A stretch of DNA of 34,707 bases from assembly GCA_021296065.1 (NCBI GenBank), contig JAGWBD010000015.1:1-34707 (forward strand), written 5' to 3'. The position numbers and the translations under genes were made by a program. The DNA comes from Anaerolineae bacterium. Lineage in GTDB: Bacteria > Chloroflexota > Anaerolineae > Aggregatilineales > Phototrophicaceae. The notes beneath the pieces were generated by a model. The model did not search any database, was not told where the DNA came from, and saw only the letters and a list, made by a program, of their open reading frames with translations. This document shows, piece by piece, positions 23,942 through 32,338 of the stretch; the stretch's first letter is position 1, and every line of letters starts with the position of its first letter.

Positions 23942-24967
23942 TCATTGCCTTTCGACGCCAGGGACCTCGTCGGCCACCAGCGTCGGAGACACGGCTGTCG
24001 GGTCGGGCTGCGGGATCTGCGCCGCCTCCCTGGCGAGCAGGCCTTCCGAGACCAGCACGCGTTCAAAGGCGACGATGGCCACCTCCAGCATGTGTCGCTC
24101 CGGCTGGCGCGTGGTCAAATGCTGCAGCGCCAGGTTGGGCCGCACCAGCGCCCGCACCAGCGGCCTGTGGAAGTTGCGCGCCGAAAACTGGATGACTTCG
24201 TAGGCGATGCCGGCCAGCGCCGGAATCAGCACCACGCGCGACAGGATCAACAGAGGCAGCGGCGGCCGCCCCAGCAGCGAAAACACCAGCACGCTGACGA
24301 AAGCCACGGTCAGCAGAAAGGCCGTGCCGCAGCGCGGATGCTCGATCGGAAAGCCGTCCACGACCTCCGGCGTCAGGTCGGCGCCGGCTTCCCAGGCGTT
24401 GATGGTCTTGTGTTCGGCGCCGTGGTAACCGAAGAGCCGCTTCACGTCCGGTATGCGCCCGATGGCCCAGATGTAGGTGATCAGCATGGTAATCTGAATG
24501 AGCCCTTCAATCAGGTTGACGATGAAGGCTGCGAAACCGATCGGCGCCGTTCCGTCCGGAGTCAGGCCGAGCAGGTTGCCAATGCCGGCCGCGCCAAGGG
24601 TCGGCACCAAGAAGAACAACCCCATACCCAGCAAGAGCGACAGGCCGATCGTGAGCCAGCCGACCGGCCCGTTGAAGTCCACGTCGTCCTCTTCACCAAC
24701 CGCCACGTCAGCGGCCCACATCAGGGCGCGCGTACCCAGGCCCAGCGCGTCCCACAGGCCGACCACGCCGCGCACAAAGGGCGTGCGGATGACGCGGCCC
24801 CGGTACAGCCGGCGACTGAGCGGAGTCTCGTGCACCACGATTTCGCCCTCGCTGTTGCGCACGGCGACCGCCGCGCTGTGCGCGCCGCGCATCATGACGC
24901 CTTCAATAACCGCCTGGCCACCATAGTTGAAGGGCCGGCGCGGACTGGCCTCGTTCTTTTGCGTCAT
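23942..24967 (-). CDS. DUF1385 membrane protein
   Basis: 341 aa. The DUF1385 (COG3872) family signature is clear: GGQAVIEGVMMRG at the start, YHGAEHKTINAWEAG in the middle and HPRCGTAFLL. About four hydrophobic segments follow the N-terminal soluble part (GWLTIGLSLLLGMGLFFLVP, the NLIEGLIQITMLITYIW region, TAFLLTVAFVSVLVFSLL and LILSRVVLIPALAGIAYEV). His and Glu in the middle motif suggest metal binding or catalysis, but no activity is established. ATG 24967 is preferred because GTGGAG lies 4 bp upstream; ATG 25000 is an alternative. It follows recJ by about 50 bp on the same strand and is probably in its operon. An extended -10 (TGGTAAGAT, 24999-25007 minus strand) could drive it separately. 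Confidence 0.85.
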   Translation of the reverse strand: MTQKNEASPRRPFNYGGQAVIEGVMMRGAHSAAVAVRNSEGEIVVHETPLSRRLYRGRVIRTPFVRGVVGLWDALGLGTRALMWAADVAVGEEDDVDFNGPVGWLTIGLSLLLGMGLFFLVPTLGAAGIGNLLGLTPDGTAPIGFAAFIVNLIEGLIQITMLITYIWAIGRIPDVKRLFGYHGAEHKTINAWEAGADLTPEVVDGFPIEHPRCGTAFLLTVAFVSVLVFSLLGRPPLPLLILSRVVLIPALAGIAYEVIQFSARNFHRPLVRALVRPNLALQHLTTRQPERHMLEVAIVAFERVLVSEGLLAREAAQIPQPDPTAVSPTLVADEVPGVERQ

Positions 24968-25018
24968 GTCGCTCCACTTTGCGCCGAATGTCGCGGTCAT
25001 CTTACCACAGGGCGCAGG

Positions 25019-26734
25019 TCAGCCTTCCTGTGCCGGGCGAATGTCCTGCAGGTTGAGTTGCAGTCGCTGGCGGCCTTTCCATGCATTGCGCTCCAGATGG
25101 AAGGCCAGGTCCACCTGCGATGGCAGGTGACTCGCCCTTTCACCCAGCCTGAAACCAATCGCCTCCAGCCTTTCGCCATTGTCGCCGGCAAGCACCAGCT
25201 TGAGATGACTGCCGCCGCGGCCAACCAGTCGACGCTCACCAATGCGCGCCGCGCGCAGCAGGAACAGCGGTGGCGGATTGCCGGAACCTGTGGGTTCAAT
25301 CAGGTCCAGTTGCTCCAGCAGGGTCGGCGTGAGTTGGTTGAAATTCACTTCAGCATCAATCTCCAGCGAGGCTTGTGGTGGGCATCCGGTCCCTGCATCC
25401 TGCGCCAACCGCGTCAGGCGACCCCGCAAGGCGGGCAAGTTGTCATTGCGCACGGTGAAACCGGCCGCCTGTTCATGGCCGCCATGACGTAACAACAGGT
25501 CGGCGCACTGGTCCAACGCCCTGATGATGTTGAAATCCGCCACGCTGCGGCAGGAGGCGCGGCTTTCCTGCGGGCCGCTGGCCAGGACGACGACCGGGCG
25601 CTGCCATTCTTCAGACAGCCGGCCGGCGACCAGGCCGACTATGCCGGGGGAGATTCCCTCACGCGCGGCCAGGATCAGCGGCGGCGTTTCTCTTTGCCCG
25701 GCCAGTTCCCGGTTGATGTCCTCCTGGGCAGTGAGAGTCAACGCTCGCCGCCTGTCGTTCAACGCCTGCAAACTGGTGGCCATTTCCGCGGCCCTGGCAG
25801 GATCTTCACTTGTCAGCAGGCGGCACGCCAGCATGGCGCTCGCCAGACGGCCGGCGGCGTTGATGCGTGGGCCCAGGGCAAAGGCCAGGTCGCGCGCGCT
25901 CACCTTGCCAGGCGTCAGACCCGCGACCTGCAACAGGGCGTGAACGCCCGGTCGGCGGGCTTCGTTGATGACCCGCAACCCTTCGCGCACCAGGGCCCGG
26001 TTCTGCGGGTCCGCCAGGCTCGCCATGTCGGCGACCGTCCCCAGGGCCACCAGGTCCAGCAGGTCCCTTTCATTCCCGTCAACAGCTGTCCGGTCATTGC
26101 GGGCGCTGCGCAGCAGGGCCTGCGCCAGACGAAAGGCCAGACCGACACCTGTCAAATGCACGGCGGCCGGATCCCCGCCCTCCTGTTTCGGGTTGATGAT
26201 GGCGCTGACCGCAGGAATTTCGGGACCGATCGAGTGATGGTCCGTGATGATGAAGTCCAGCCCGGCGGCCTTGCCCGCAACCACCTCGTCCACGGCGCGA
26301 ATACCGCAATCCACCGTGATGACCAGGCGCGCGCCCGCTTGCGCCAACGTCGCCAGCGCCGGGCCGTTCAGGCCGTAGCCCTCGCGCTCACGGTCCGGAA
26401 TATAGGCCTGCACCCGGGCGCCCAGGGATTTCAGGGTCTGCAGCAGCAGCGCGGTGGCGGTGACGCCGTCCGCATCGAAGTCGCCGTAAACAACCAGGTC
26501 TTCGCCACCGCGGATTGCTGCCCGAATGCGCTCTACGGCGGCCTGCATGCCTGTCATGGCGTAGGGGTCAACCCTTGCGCCAGGGCCATTCAACCAGCTG
26601 CGGGCAGTTGCGGGTGACGACAACCCGCGGCCGTGCAAAATCTGCGCAACCAGGGGGTGGATGTCGTGCCAGGCGTCCAGCTGCGAACTGGTCAGTGGCC
26701 TTGCCACCAGCCACTGCTTCGACCCGTTTCGCAT
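25019..26734 (-). CDS. recJ: Single-stranded-DNA-specific 5'-3' exonuclease RecJ
   Basis: 571 aa. RecJ degrades single-stranded DNA 5' to 3' in recombination, base-excision and mismatch repair. The DHH phosphoesterase motifs are present in order: VVYGDFDADGVTATA (I), VDCGI (II), ITDHHSIG (III) and LVALGTVADM (IV), followed by GPRINAAGRL. The DHHA1 domain shows GGHEQAAGF, and a C-terminal OB-like domain closes the protein. Length is normal. ATG 26734 has GGAGG 8 bp upstream. Divergent from fmt; DUF1385 lies downstream. Confidence 0.95.
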   Translation of the reverse strand: MRNGSKQWLVARPLTSSQLDAWHDIHPLVAQILHGRGLSSPATARSWLNGPGARVDPYAMTGMQAAVERIRAAIRGGEDLVVYGDFDADGVTATALLLQTLKSLGARVQAYIPDREREGYGLNGPALATLAQAGARLVITVDCGIRAVDEVVAGKAAGLDFIITDHHSIGPEIPAVSAIINPKQEGGDPAAVHLTGVGLAFRLAQALLRSARNDRTAVDGNERDLLDLVALGTVADMASLADPQNRALVREGLRVINEARRPGVHALLQVAGLTPGKVSARDLAFALGPRINAAGRLASAMLACRLLTSEDPARAAEMATSLQALNDRRRALTLTAQEDINRELAGQRETPPLILAAREGISPGIVGLVAGRLSEEWQRPVVVLASGPQESRASCRSVADFNIIRALDQCADLLLRHGGHEQAAGFTVRNDNLPALRGRLTRLAQDAGTGCPPQASLEIDAEVNFNQLTPTLLEQLDLIEPTGSGNPPPLFLLRAARIGERRLVGRGGSHLKLVLAGDNGERLEAIGFRLGERASHLPSQVDLAFHLERNAWKGRQRLQLNLQDIRPAQEG

Positions 26735-26767
26735 TCAGGCGTCCTCCGGAGATGTCAACGCGTCACC

Positions 26768-26796
26768 TTGTCCTGCCGCAAGCGGCAGTTTACCAT
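26768..26796 (+). promoter_or_regulatory. Probable promoter of fmt
   Basis: TTGTCC (26768-26773), 17 bp spacer, TACCAT (26791-26796). Start near 26803, which supports the GTG start at 26826. Confidence 0.45.
26773..26788. repeat. 16-bp perfect palindrome inside the fmt promoter spacer
   Basis: CTGCCGCAAGCGGCAG: 7 bp arms around AA, plus no mismatch, sitting exactly between the -35 and -10 boxes. A protein bound here would block the promoter. Read on the other strand its core GCCGCTTGCGGC matches the mutS repeat core GCCGCTTGTGGC at 11 of 12 bases. Confidence 0.55.
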
Positions 26797-26825
26797 GCGG
26801 CTTTCCAGGAATGCCGGGAAATGCC

Positions 26826-27758
26826 GTGGCCGACGTCGTCTTCATGGGAACGCCGGATTTTGCGCTGCCAGCCCTGCGCGCACTCATCGCCCGTCACCGG
26901 GTCATGTGCGTTGTCACCATGCCCGACCGACCGGCCGGACGCGGTCTGGCCCCTCGTATTTCGCCTGTGAAAGCGCTGGCGCTGGAACATGATTTGCCCC
27001 TGCTGCAACCGCGCAGCCTGCGGCGGGATGAGGCCATTGCCGCGCTTGCCCAATGGCAGGCCGACCTTTACGTGGTGGCCGCCTTCGGCCTGATACTGCC
27101 GCAGCGCGTGCTGGACATGCCGCCGCGGGGCTCGTTGAATATCCACGCCTCACTGCTGCCCCGCTGGCGCGGCGCGGCGCCGATCCAGGCGGCCATCCGC
27201 GCCGGCGACGCGCAGAGCGGCGTCAGCCTGATGCTGATGGATGCCGGCCTCGACAGCGGCCCCGTACTGGCGCAGCGGGCCCTGCGTCTGGCGCCGGACG
27301 AGACCGCCCAAAGTCTGCACGATCGTCTGGCGACCCAGGGCGCAGAATTGCTGATCGAATGCCTGCCGGACTGGCTGGAGGGACGCCTTGAGCCACAGCC
27401 CCAGGACGAGACAAGGGTCACGCTGGCGCCGCAACTGCGCAAGGAGGACGGGTGGATCGACTGGTCGCGGCCGGCAGCGGACATAGAACGGCAGATTCGG
27501 GCCTTCACCCCCTGGCCGGGCAGCCACAGCAATTGGGACGGACGTCAATTGAAACTGATTGAGGCCGAGGTTATCCCTGGCTCCGCCGCGCCCGGGCAGG
27601 TTATTCCACTGCCCGGTGGTGTGGGCATCGGGACCGGCGCAGGTCTGCTGCGCCCCCGTCGCCTGCAACTGGCAGGTCGCAAGGCGCAGGCCAGCGCGGA
27701 TTTCCTTAGAGGCCGGCGCGATTTCCTCCACGCCAGACTGGGCAGCCCGGATCAGTAA
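26826..27758 (+). CDS. fmt: Methionyl-tRNA formyltransferase
   Basis: 310 aa. Formylates initiator Met-tRNA using 10-formyl-tetrahydrofolate. Visible motifs: VVFMGTPDFALPAL at the N-terminus, the N/H/D catalytic set in NIHASLLPRWRGAAPIQAAI and LMLMDAGLDSGP, and the C-terminal OB-like tRNA-binding domain with IDWSRPAADIERQIRAFTPWPG. Length is typical. I chose GTG 26826 because GGGA lies 6-9 bp upstream and the homologous start is close to the MGTPDF motif; ATG 26811 is possible. Convergent with mdh (7 bp overlap). Confidence 0.95.
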   Translation: MADVVFMGTPDFALPALRALIARHRVMCVVTMPDRPAGRGLAPRISPVKALALEHDLPLLQPRSLRRDEAIAALAQWQADLYVVAAFGLILPQRVLDMPPRGSLNIHASLLPRWRGAAPIQAAIRAGDAQSGVSLMLMDAGLDSGPVLAQRALRLAPDETAQSLHDRLATQGAELLIECLPDWLEGRLEPQPQDETRVTLAPQLRKEDGWIDWSRPAADIERQIRAFTPWPGSHSNWDGRQLKLIEAEVIPGSAAPGQVIPLPGGVGIGTGAGLLRPRRLQLAGRKAQASADFLRGRRDFLHARLGSPDQ

Positions 27759-28696
27759 CCGAGCACGTCAACCACGGCACGGACTGCCGCAGCGCTGTGC
27801 TCCAGCATGGCGCGCTCCTCGTCGTTGAGTTGCATCTCGATAATGCGCTCCACGCCGCCCGCGCCCAACACAGCCGGCACACCGACGTAAAGGCCCTTAA
27901 CGCCGTATTCGCCATTGATCAGCACGGCCGACGGGATGACCCGCTTCTGGTCGCGCAGAATGGCCTCGACCATCTCAACGGTGCCGGCTGAAGGCGCGTA
28001 GAATCCGCTGTAGCCGAGCAGATCAACGATCTCGCCGCCGCCCTGGCGGGTGCGCTCGATGATGGTCTGCAACGTCTCCTCGTCCATCAACTCGCGCAGC
28101 GGAATACCGGCGACCGAGGTGTGGCGCGGCAGGGGCACCATGGTGTCGCCGTGGCCGCCCAACACCATGCCGTGAACGTCACGTACGCTGACGCCCAGTT
28201 CCTGCGCAATGAAGGCCTTGTAGCGCGCCGTATCGAGCGCGCCGGCCTGACCAACCACGCGCTGCGCCGGAAAGCCGCTCTCCTCCAGCACCACGTGGCA
28301 CATGGCGTCCAGCGGGTTGGAGACCACCAGCAAAACCGAGTCGGGCGAAAGTTGCGCCACGCGACGCGTCACCTCGCCGACGATCCCCTGGTTGGTGCGC
28401 ACCAGATCGTCGCGGCTCGGATACTCCCCGGTCACGGGGTCCTTGCGCCGCGGCACGCCGGCCGTTATGACCACCAGGTCCGACCCTGCTGTTGCTTCAT
28501 AATCGACAGAACCGGACAGCGCGATGTCAAAGTGCATCACCGGGGCCGCCTGTCCCAGATCAAGCGCCTTGCCACCGGCCATGCCCTCAACGATGTCGAC
28601 CAGCACGACGTCGGCCAGTTCCTTGCCCGCGATCCAGTGCGCGCAGGTGGCGCCGACGTTGCCCGCCCCGACGATGGTGACCTTGCTGCGTGCCAT
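27752..28696 (-). CDS. mdh: Malate dehydrogenase (LDH-like type)
   Basis: 314 aa. NAD-dependent interconversion of malate and oxaloacetate, TCA cycle. The nucleotide-binding GAGNVGAT, acidic DIVEGM, VSNPLDAMCHV and catalytic GGHGDTMVPL are present, and the body resembles the tetrameric LDH-like MDH of Chloroflexus. The mobile active-site loop reads PRRKDPVTGEYPSRDDL, about six residues longer than the usual PRKPGMSRDDL. The substrate-binding Arg residues remain (not the Gln of lactate dehydrogenases), so malate is the expected substrate. ATG 28696 has GCAGGAGG upstream and a mapped -10; the frame opens back to 28807. Confidence 0.92.
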   Translation of the reverse strand: MARSKVTIVGAGNVGATCAHWIAGKELADVVLVDIVEGMAGGKALDLGQAAPVMHFDIALSGSVDYEATAGSDLVVITAGVPRRKDPVTGEYPSRDDLVRTNQGIVGEVTRRVAQLSPDSVLLVVSNPLDAMCHVVLEESGFPAQRVVGQAGALDTARYKAFIAQELGVSVRDVHGMVLGGHGDTMVPLPRHTSVAGIPLRELMDEETLQTIIERTRQGGGEIVDLLGYSGFYAPSAGTVEMVEAILRDQKRVIPSAVLINGEYGVKGLYVGVPAVLGAGGVERIIEMQLNDEERAMLEHSAAAVRAVVDVLGY

Positions 28697-28739
28697 GTTG
28701 CCTCCTGCCCCTGCAATGCCTGCCGGCCAACGGCGCGGC

Positions 28740-28748
28740 AGTATAGCA
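28740..28748 (-). promoter_or_regulatory. Extended -10 promoter of mdh
   Basis: On the minus strand TGCTATACT: TATACT (28740-28745) with a TGC extension. No good -35. Start near 28733, leader about 37 nt with Shine-Dalgarno before ATG 28696. Confidence 0.45.
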
Positions 28749-28781
28749 TAGTCAGGAGTCTCACTCCACGCCCGCCCTGCC

Positions 28782-28810
28782 TTGACTCCCCGGGCGCCCG
28801 TCGGCAAAAT
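28782..28810 (+). promoter_or_regulatory. Promoter of the small membrane protein gene (28840)
   Basis: TTGACT (28782-28787), an ideal 17 bp spacer and CAAAAT (28805-28810). Start near 28817. GAGGAAA then precedes GTG 28840. This promoter may also drive the next gene and era. Confidence 0.5.
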
Positions 28811-28839
28811 AGGCGCAGTTGATGTCGTGAGGAAACGCC

Positions 28840-29094
28840 GTGACCAGCAAGCCGCCTGCCCTTACCCTGGCAACCCTGCTGTCCTTTGTGGCCGGGCTTG
28901 GCCTGACCCTGATGGTCATTGGCGCTGCGTTGGGCGTTACAGGCAGCGGTGAAGGCAGTAACCTCGGCGTGCTGTTTGCCGCCGGCGCCATTCTCTTCAT
29001 CTGCGGCGTGATTGCCTGGTTCGCCAGCGCTCGCCCCGACGCCGCTTTCGACGACATTGACGAACCGCATTACCACGGTCACGACGACCATTGA
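28840..29094 (+). CDS. Small two-helix membrane protein with His-rich tail
   Basis: 84 aa. Two hydrophobic helices (about 9-33 and 43-62) joined by a short Gly/Ser loop, then an acidic, His-rich C-terminus ending YHGHDDH, which could bind a metal ion. No family recognised. GTG 28840 has GAGGAAA 5 bp upstream. First gene of a plus-strand run that leads into era. The next gene begins at its stop codon. Confidence 0.7.
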   Translation: MTSKPPALTLATLLSFVAGLGLTLMVIGAALGVTGSGEGSNLGVLFAAGAILFICGVIAWFASARPDAAFDDIDEPHYHGHDDH

Positions 29095-29096
29095 GT

Positions 29097-29597
29097 GTGA
29101 GCCTGCCGCGCAAGACAGTCGAAGACCGTTTCAATGGCCAGATTCTGCGCGTGGCTGGCGTCACACTGCTGTCCGACCGGACCCTTTCAGGCGGTGATTC
29201 GCTGGCCAGCGGCCCTTTTCTGCTGCGTTACGGCCTGGTCTGCCTCGAGACCCCGCAACGCTGCATCGTGCCGGAGCTGGTCGTGATGGAATACGGCGAA
29301 CAGTTGAGCGGCGAGGCCGCCTGGGACTTTTTGTTAAATCACAGCAACCTGCATCCGCGCGCCGAAGTGCTCGGTCGACGCGACGACGGCCTGGAAGACC
29401 AGCTGCGAGTCAGCCGGCTGGACCTTGCGCAGCCGCCCCGCGTCCTCGTCTGGCCCTGGCCGCCAGACAGCGATTCCCTGCCATTGGCCAGCCCCCTCGC
29501 CGCAGTTGCCGCAGCGCCGGACACGCTGCCCGACCGCGTGCGCCAGTTTCTGCCCGTGTACACGTCTACCGCGGACTTGCGCCATGACCTGCCCTGA
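29097..29597 (+). CDS. Uncharacterised protein upstream of era
   Basis: 166 aa, soluble, no signal peptide, helix or motif I can identify. The middle (SGPFLLRYGLVCLETPQRCIVPELVVMEYGE) has alternating strand-like segments, and the C-terminal third is rich in Pro, Ala and Leu. GTG 29097 is 2 bp after the upstream stop; TTG 29091, overlapping that stop by 4 bp, is an equally placed alternative. No clear Shine-Dalgarno, so translation is probably coupled. Its last 14 bp overlap the start of era, which suggests co-expression with it. Confidence 0.6.
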   Translation: MSLPRKTVEDRFNGQILRVAGVTLLSDRTLSGGDSLASGPFLLRYGLVCLETPQRCIVPELVVMEYGEQLSGEAAWDFLLNHSNLHPRAEVLGRRDDGLEDQLRVSRLDLAQPPRVLVWPWPPDSDSLPLASPLAAVAAAPDTLPDRVRQFLPVYTSTADLRHDLP

Positions 29598-30531
29598 AGA
29601 CTTTTTTGGCGAGGACCTGCCGGCGGACCATCGCTCCGGCTACGTGGCGGTGGTGGGCAGACCCAACACCGGCAAGTCGACCCTGATCAACGCCATACTC
29701 GGTCAAAAAATCGCGATCGTTTCACCCAAACCGCAGACCACCCACCGCCAGCAACTGGGAATCCTTACCGAAGCGGACGCCCAGATCATTTTCGTCGATA
29801 CGCCCGGCCTGCATGAGCCACGTCACCGCCTGGGTCAACACATGGTGCGCGCCGCCGGCGACGCCCTGCGCGACGCCGACGTCATTCTCTGGCTGTTGGA
29901 CCTGTCCCGCGCGCCGGGCGAAGAAGACCGCAGCATCGCCGAACGCATCCGCAAACGTCACGGAGACGTGCCGGTGGTGCTGGCCCTGAACAAAATGGAC
30001 ATGCTGCCTGGCCCGCCGGACGAGCAAACGGGCGCCGCCCACCGGGCGCTGCTGGCGCATGAACAGGCGGCCACGCTGAGCGCCCTGCACAATCAGGGCG
30101 TCGCCGATCTGGTATCTCTCTTGCGCGACATGCTGCCGCCGGGCCCGCGTTACTTCCCTGCCGACGAAGTCAGCGAAGTCAACCTGCGCTTCATCGCCGC
30201 CGAGGTCGTGCGCGAAAAGGTGATGTTGGCCACCAGCCAGGAAATTCCGCATGCCGTCGCCGTGGAGGTTGAGGAATATCGCGAGCGCAACGCAGAACAA
30301 AGCTATATCAGCGCCATTCTTTACGTCGAGCGCGATTCGCAAAAGGGGATTCTGGTGGGCAAGGGCGGCCGCATGATCCGCAATCTCGGTCGGGCGGCGC
30401 GGCTGGAACTGGAAAGTATGCTGGACGTGCGCGTCTATCTGGAGCTGCGGGTGAAGGTGCAAAGGAACTGGCGCAAGGACGACGATTTTCTGCGTCGCCT
30501 GGGGTATCGCATACCCAGGCGAACGTCCTAA
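29584..30531 (+). CDS. era: GTPase Era
   Basis: 315 aa. Era binds the 3' end of 16S rRNA and helps small-subunit assembly, coupling it to growth. The GTPase domain has G1 GRPNTGKST (about 25-33), the switch region PQTTHR, G3 DTPG and G4 NKMD. The C-terminal KH domain is clear (GILVGKGGRMIRNLGRAARLELE), followed by the end helix with WRKDDDFLRRLGY. ATG 29584 lies inside the previous gene (14 bp overlap); no strong Shine-Dalgarno is seen. Convergent with ribF, with a 4 bp overlap at the stops. Confidence 0.96.
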   Translation: MTCPEDFFGEDLPADHRSGYVAVVGRPNTGKSTLINAILGQKIAIVSPKPQTTHRQQLGILTEADAQIIFVDTPGLHEPRHRLGQHMVRAAGDALRDADVILWLLDLSRAPGEEDRSIAERIRKRHGDVPVVLALNKMDMLPGPPDEQTGAAHRALLAHEQAATLSALHNQGVADLVSLLRDMLPPGPRYFPADEVSEVNLRFIAAEVVREKVMLATSQEIPHAVAVEVEEYRERNAEQSYISAILYVERDSQKGILVGKGGRMIRNLGRAARLELESMLDVRVYLELRVKVQRNWRKDDDFLRRLGYRIPRRTS

Positions 30532-31463
30532 TCCTGGGTGCCCAACAGTTTCCGGCTGGCCTCCGCGTCCGCGGCGATCTGCGTCACCAGGCCGTCCAGA
30601 CTGTCAAATTTCTGCTCATCGCGCAGACGAACCTCGAAACTGACTTTCAGCCACTGACCGTAGATGTCGCGCTCGAAATCCAGAATGAAGGGCTCAACCG
30701 TGAGTACCTCACCGTCAAAATGCGGGCGCCGGCCGACGTTGGTCGCCGCCAGGAAACTTTCCTCGCCCAGCCACACCTTGCTGGCGTAAACGCCATTGGC
30801 CGGGATGACCTGCTGCTCCCACACGGCGATATTGGCCGTCGGGAATCCCAGTTGGCGACCCCGTCCGGCGCCACGCACAACCACACCCGCGACTGCGTGA
30901 CTGCGACCCAGCCCGCGACGCGCGCCAGGCAGGTCGCCCGTCTCCAGCGCGTGCCGTAAGGCCGTGCTGCTGATTTTGCCCCGGCCGTCCCTGACCAGGT
31001 CGTTGACCTGCACGTCGTAGCCCAGTTCCCTGCCCAGTTGTCGCAATCGACTGACGTTGCCTTCACGTTGATGCCCCAGCGCAAAGTCCTGCCCTACCGA
31101 CAACTCACGCATGTCCAGGCCCTGGCGCAGTTGCCGGCAAAATGCTTCCGCGCTGACCTGCCGCAATGCGTCGTCAAAGGCCAGGGTATACACGTCGTCG
31201 ATCCCCTGCTGCCGCAACAGGGTTTCCTTTTCTTCCGGTCGTGTCAGGTAATAGCGACCGTGAAGGCCCCGCAAGACCAGGTCCGGGTGGGGAAAAAAGG
31301 TGACGACGACGGACCTCAGCCCCGTCTGCCGCGCCTGCCGCACCAGTCCCTCAAGCAGGCGCCGGTGACCGAGGTGAACTCCATCAAAAACGCCGATTGT
31401 GACCAGCGCCGGCCCCTGCGCAGGGTGGGTGTTCAGGTCGAAAAAAGATGTCGCTGGGTTCAT
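30528..31463 (-). CDS. ribF: Bifunctional riboflavin kinase / FAD synthetase
   Basis: 311 aa. Makes FMN from riboflavin and FAD from FMN. The N-terminal FAD synthetase domain has TIGVFDGVHLGHRRLL (the nucleotidyltransferase G..H.GH motif), FPHP and KISSTALRHALETGD. The C-terminal riboflavin kinase domain has GRGRQLGFPTANI, PANGVYA and the NVGRRPHF strand. Length is typical. Last gene of the infB operon: its ATG 31463 overlaps the truB stop by 4 bp (ATGA). Confidence 0.95.
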   Translation of the reverse strand: MNPATSFFDLNTHPAQGPALVTIGVFDGVHLGHRRLLEGLVRQARQTGLRSVVVTFFPHPDLVLRGLHGRYYLTRPEEKETLLRQQGIDDVYTLAFDDALRQVSAEAFCRQLRQGLDMRELSVGQDFALGHQREGNVSRLRQLGRELGYDVQVNDLVRDGRGKISSTALRHALETGDLPGARRGLGRSHAVAGVVVRGAGRGRQLGFPTANIAVWEQQVIPANGVYASKVWLGEESFLAATNVGRRPHFDGEVLTVEPFILDFERDIYGQWLKVSFEVRLRDEQKFDSLDGLVTQIAADAEASRKLLGTQD

Positions 31464-32338
31464 GGTGGCGGGAAGACCTTGCGCGGCTGCCAGAGAGACC
31501 CCTTGCGCTCGACAATCGCCAGCAACGATCCCGTCGGACCCAGCGCCTGGGCCAGCGCGGAGGAGGGATCGCCGGCGCGGCGCGCCACCGTCTGACCCTG
31601 AAGCAGCCGGTCACGGGCAACTTCATCCAGGCGAATCTGCGGCATCTGCGGCAGCGCCAGTGAGGGCGGCACCAGCAAGCTGCGCCAGTCCGGCCCGGCC
31701 AATACGTCTTCCGGCGTCACGGCATCCTGCAGCCGAAACGTGCCGCTTGCCGTACGTGTCAGCGCCGCCAGGCAGGCGCCCGTTTCCAGCGCCTCACCAA
31801 GATCATGCGCCAGACTGCGCACGTAGGTGCCGGCGCTGCAGGTCATGTCCAGCGTGAAAGTCGGCGGCGTCCAGTCGACGAGCTCCAAAGTATGAATGGT
31901 CACGCTGCGTGGCCGTCGCGCCACAGTCTTGCCGGCACGCGCCAGTTCATAAAGTTTGCGGCCGTCCTGTTTGACGGCGCTGTACATGGGCGGCAGTTGC
32001 TGCTGGTCGCCGCGGAAACTGTCAAGCGCTTCCATCACCGCCTGGCGTTGCAGACCCGACGCATCGCGCCGGGACAACACTTCACCCTCTGCATCGTAGG
32101 TTTCGGTGCTTACTCCGGCATGGATTGACGCCCGGTAACGCTTGTCGCCGCGCATGACGTATTCACTAAGTCTTGTGGCCTGGCCCACACAGAGCACCAG
32201 CACACCCGTTGCCAGAGGGTCCAGGGTACCGGCATGACCCAACTTGCGCAGCCGCAGCGTTCGCCGCAATTGCGCCACGACGTCGTGGCTTGTCACGCCG
32301 GCCGGCTTGTTGATATTCAGAAAGCCGAAGTGATTCAT
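31460..32338 (-). CDS. truB: tRNA pseudouridine(55) synthase
   Basis: 292 aa. Converts U55 of the T loop of tRNAs to pseudouridine. The N-terminus MNHFGFLNINKPAGVTSHDVV and GHAGTLDPLATGVL with catalytic Asp40 are diagnostic, with KRYRASIHAGVSTETYDAEG, PMYSAVKQDGRKLYELAR and CSAGTYVRSLAHDLG further on. A C-terminal extension follows the PUA-like region. ATG 32338 overlaps the nrnA stop by 4 bp (ATGA); the open frame continues upstream to 32629 only as a shadow of nrnA. Confidence 0.95.
   Translation of the reverse strand: MNHFGFLNINKPAGVTSHDVVAQLRRTLRLRKLGHAGTLDPLATGVLVLCVGQATRLSEYVMRGDKRYRASIHAGVSTETYDAEGEVLSRRDASGLQRQAVMEALDSFRGDQQQLPPMYSAVKQDGRKLYELARAGKTVARRPRSVTIHTLELVDWTPPTFTLDMTCSAGTYVRSLAHDLGEALETGACLAALTRTASGTFRLQDAVTPEDVLAGPDWRSLLVPPSLALPQMPQIRLDEVARDRLLQGQTVARRAGDPSSALAQALGPTGSLLAIVERKGSLWQPRKVFPPP

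Noticed and set aside
26744-26760. TTGACA-like sequence upstream of recJ on the minus strand
   Set aside because: A -10 at the proper distance would fall on the Shine-Dalgarno and start codon, and no such box is present.
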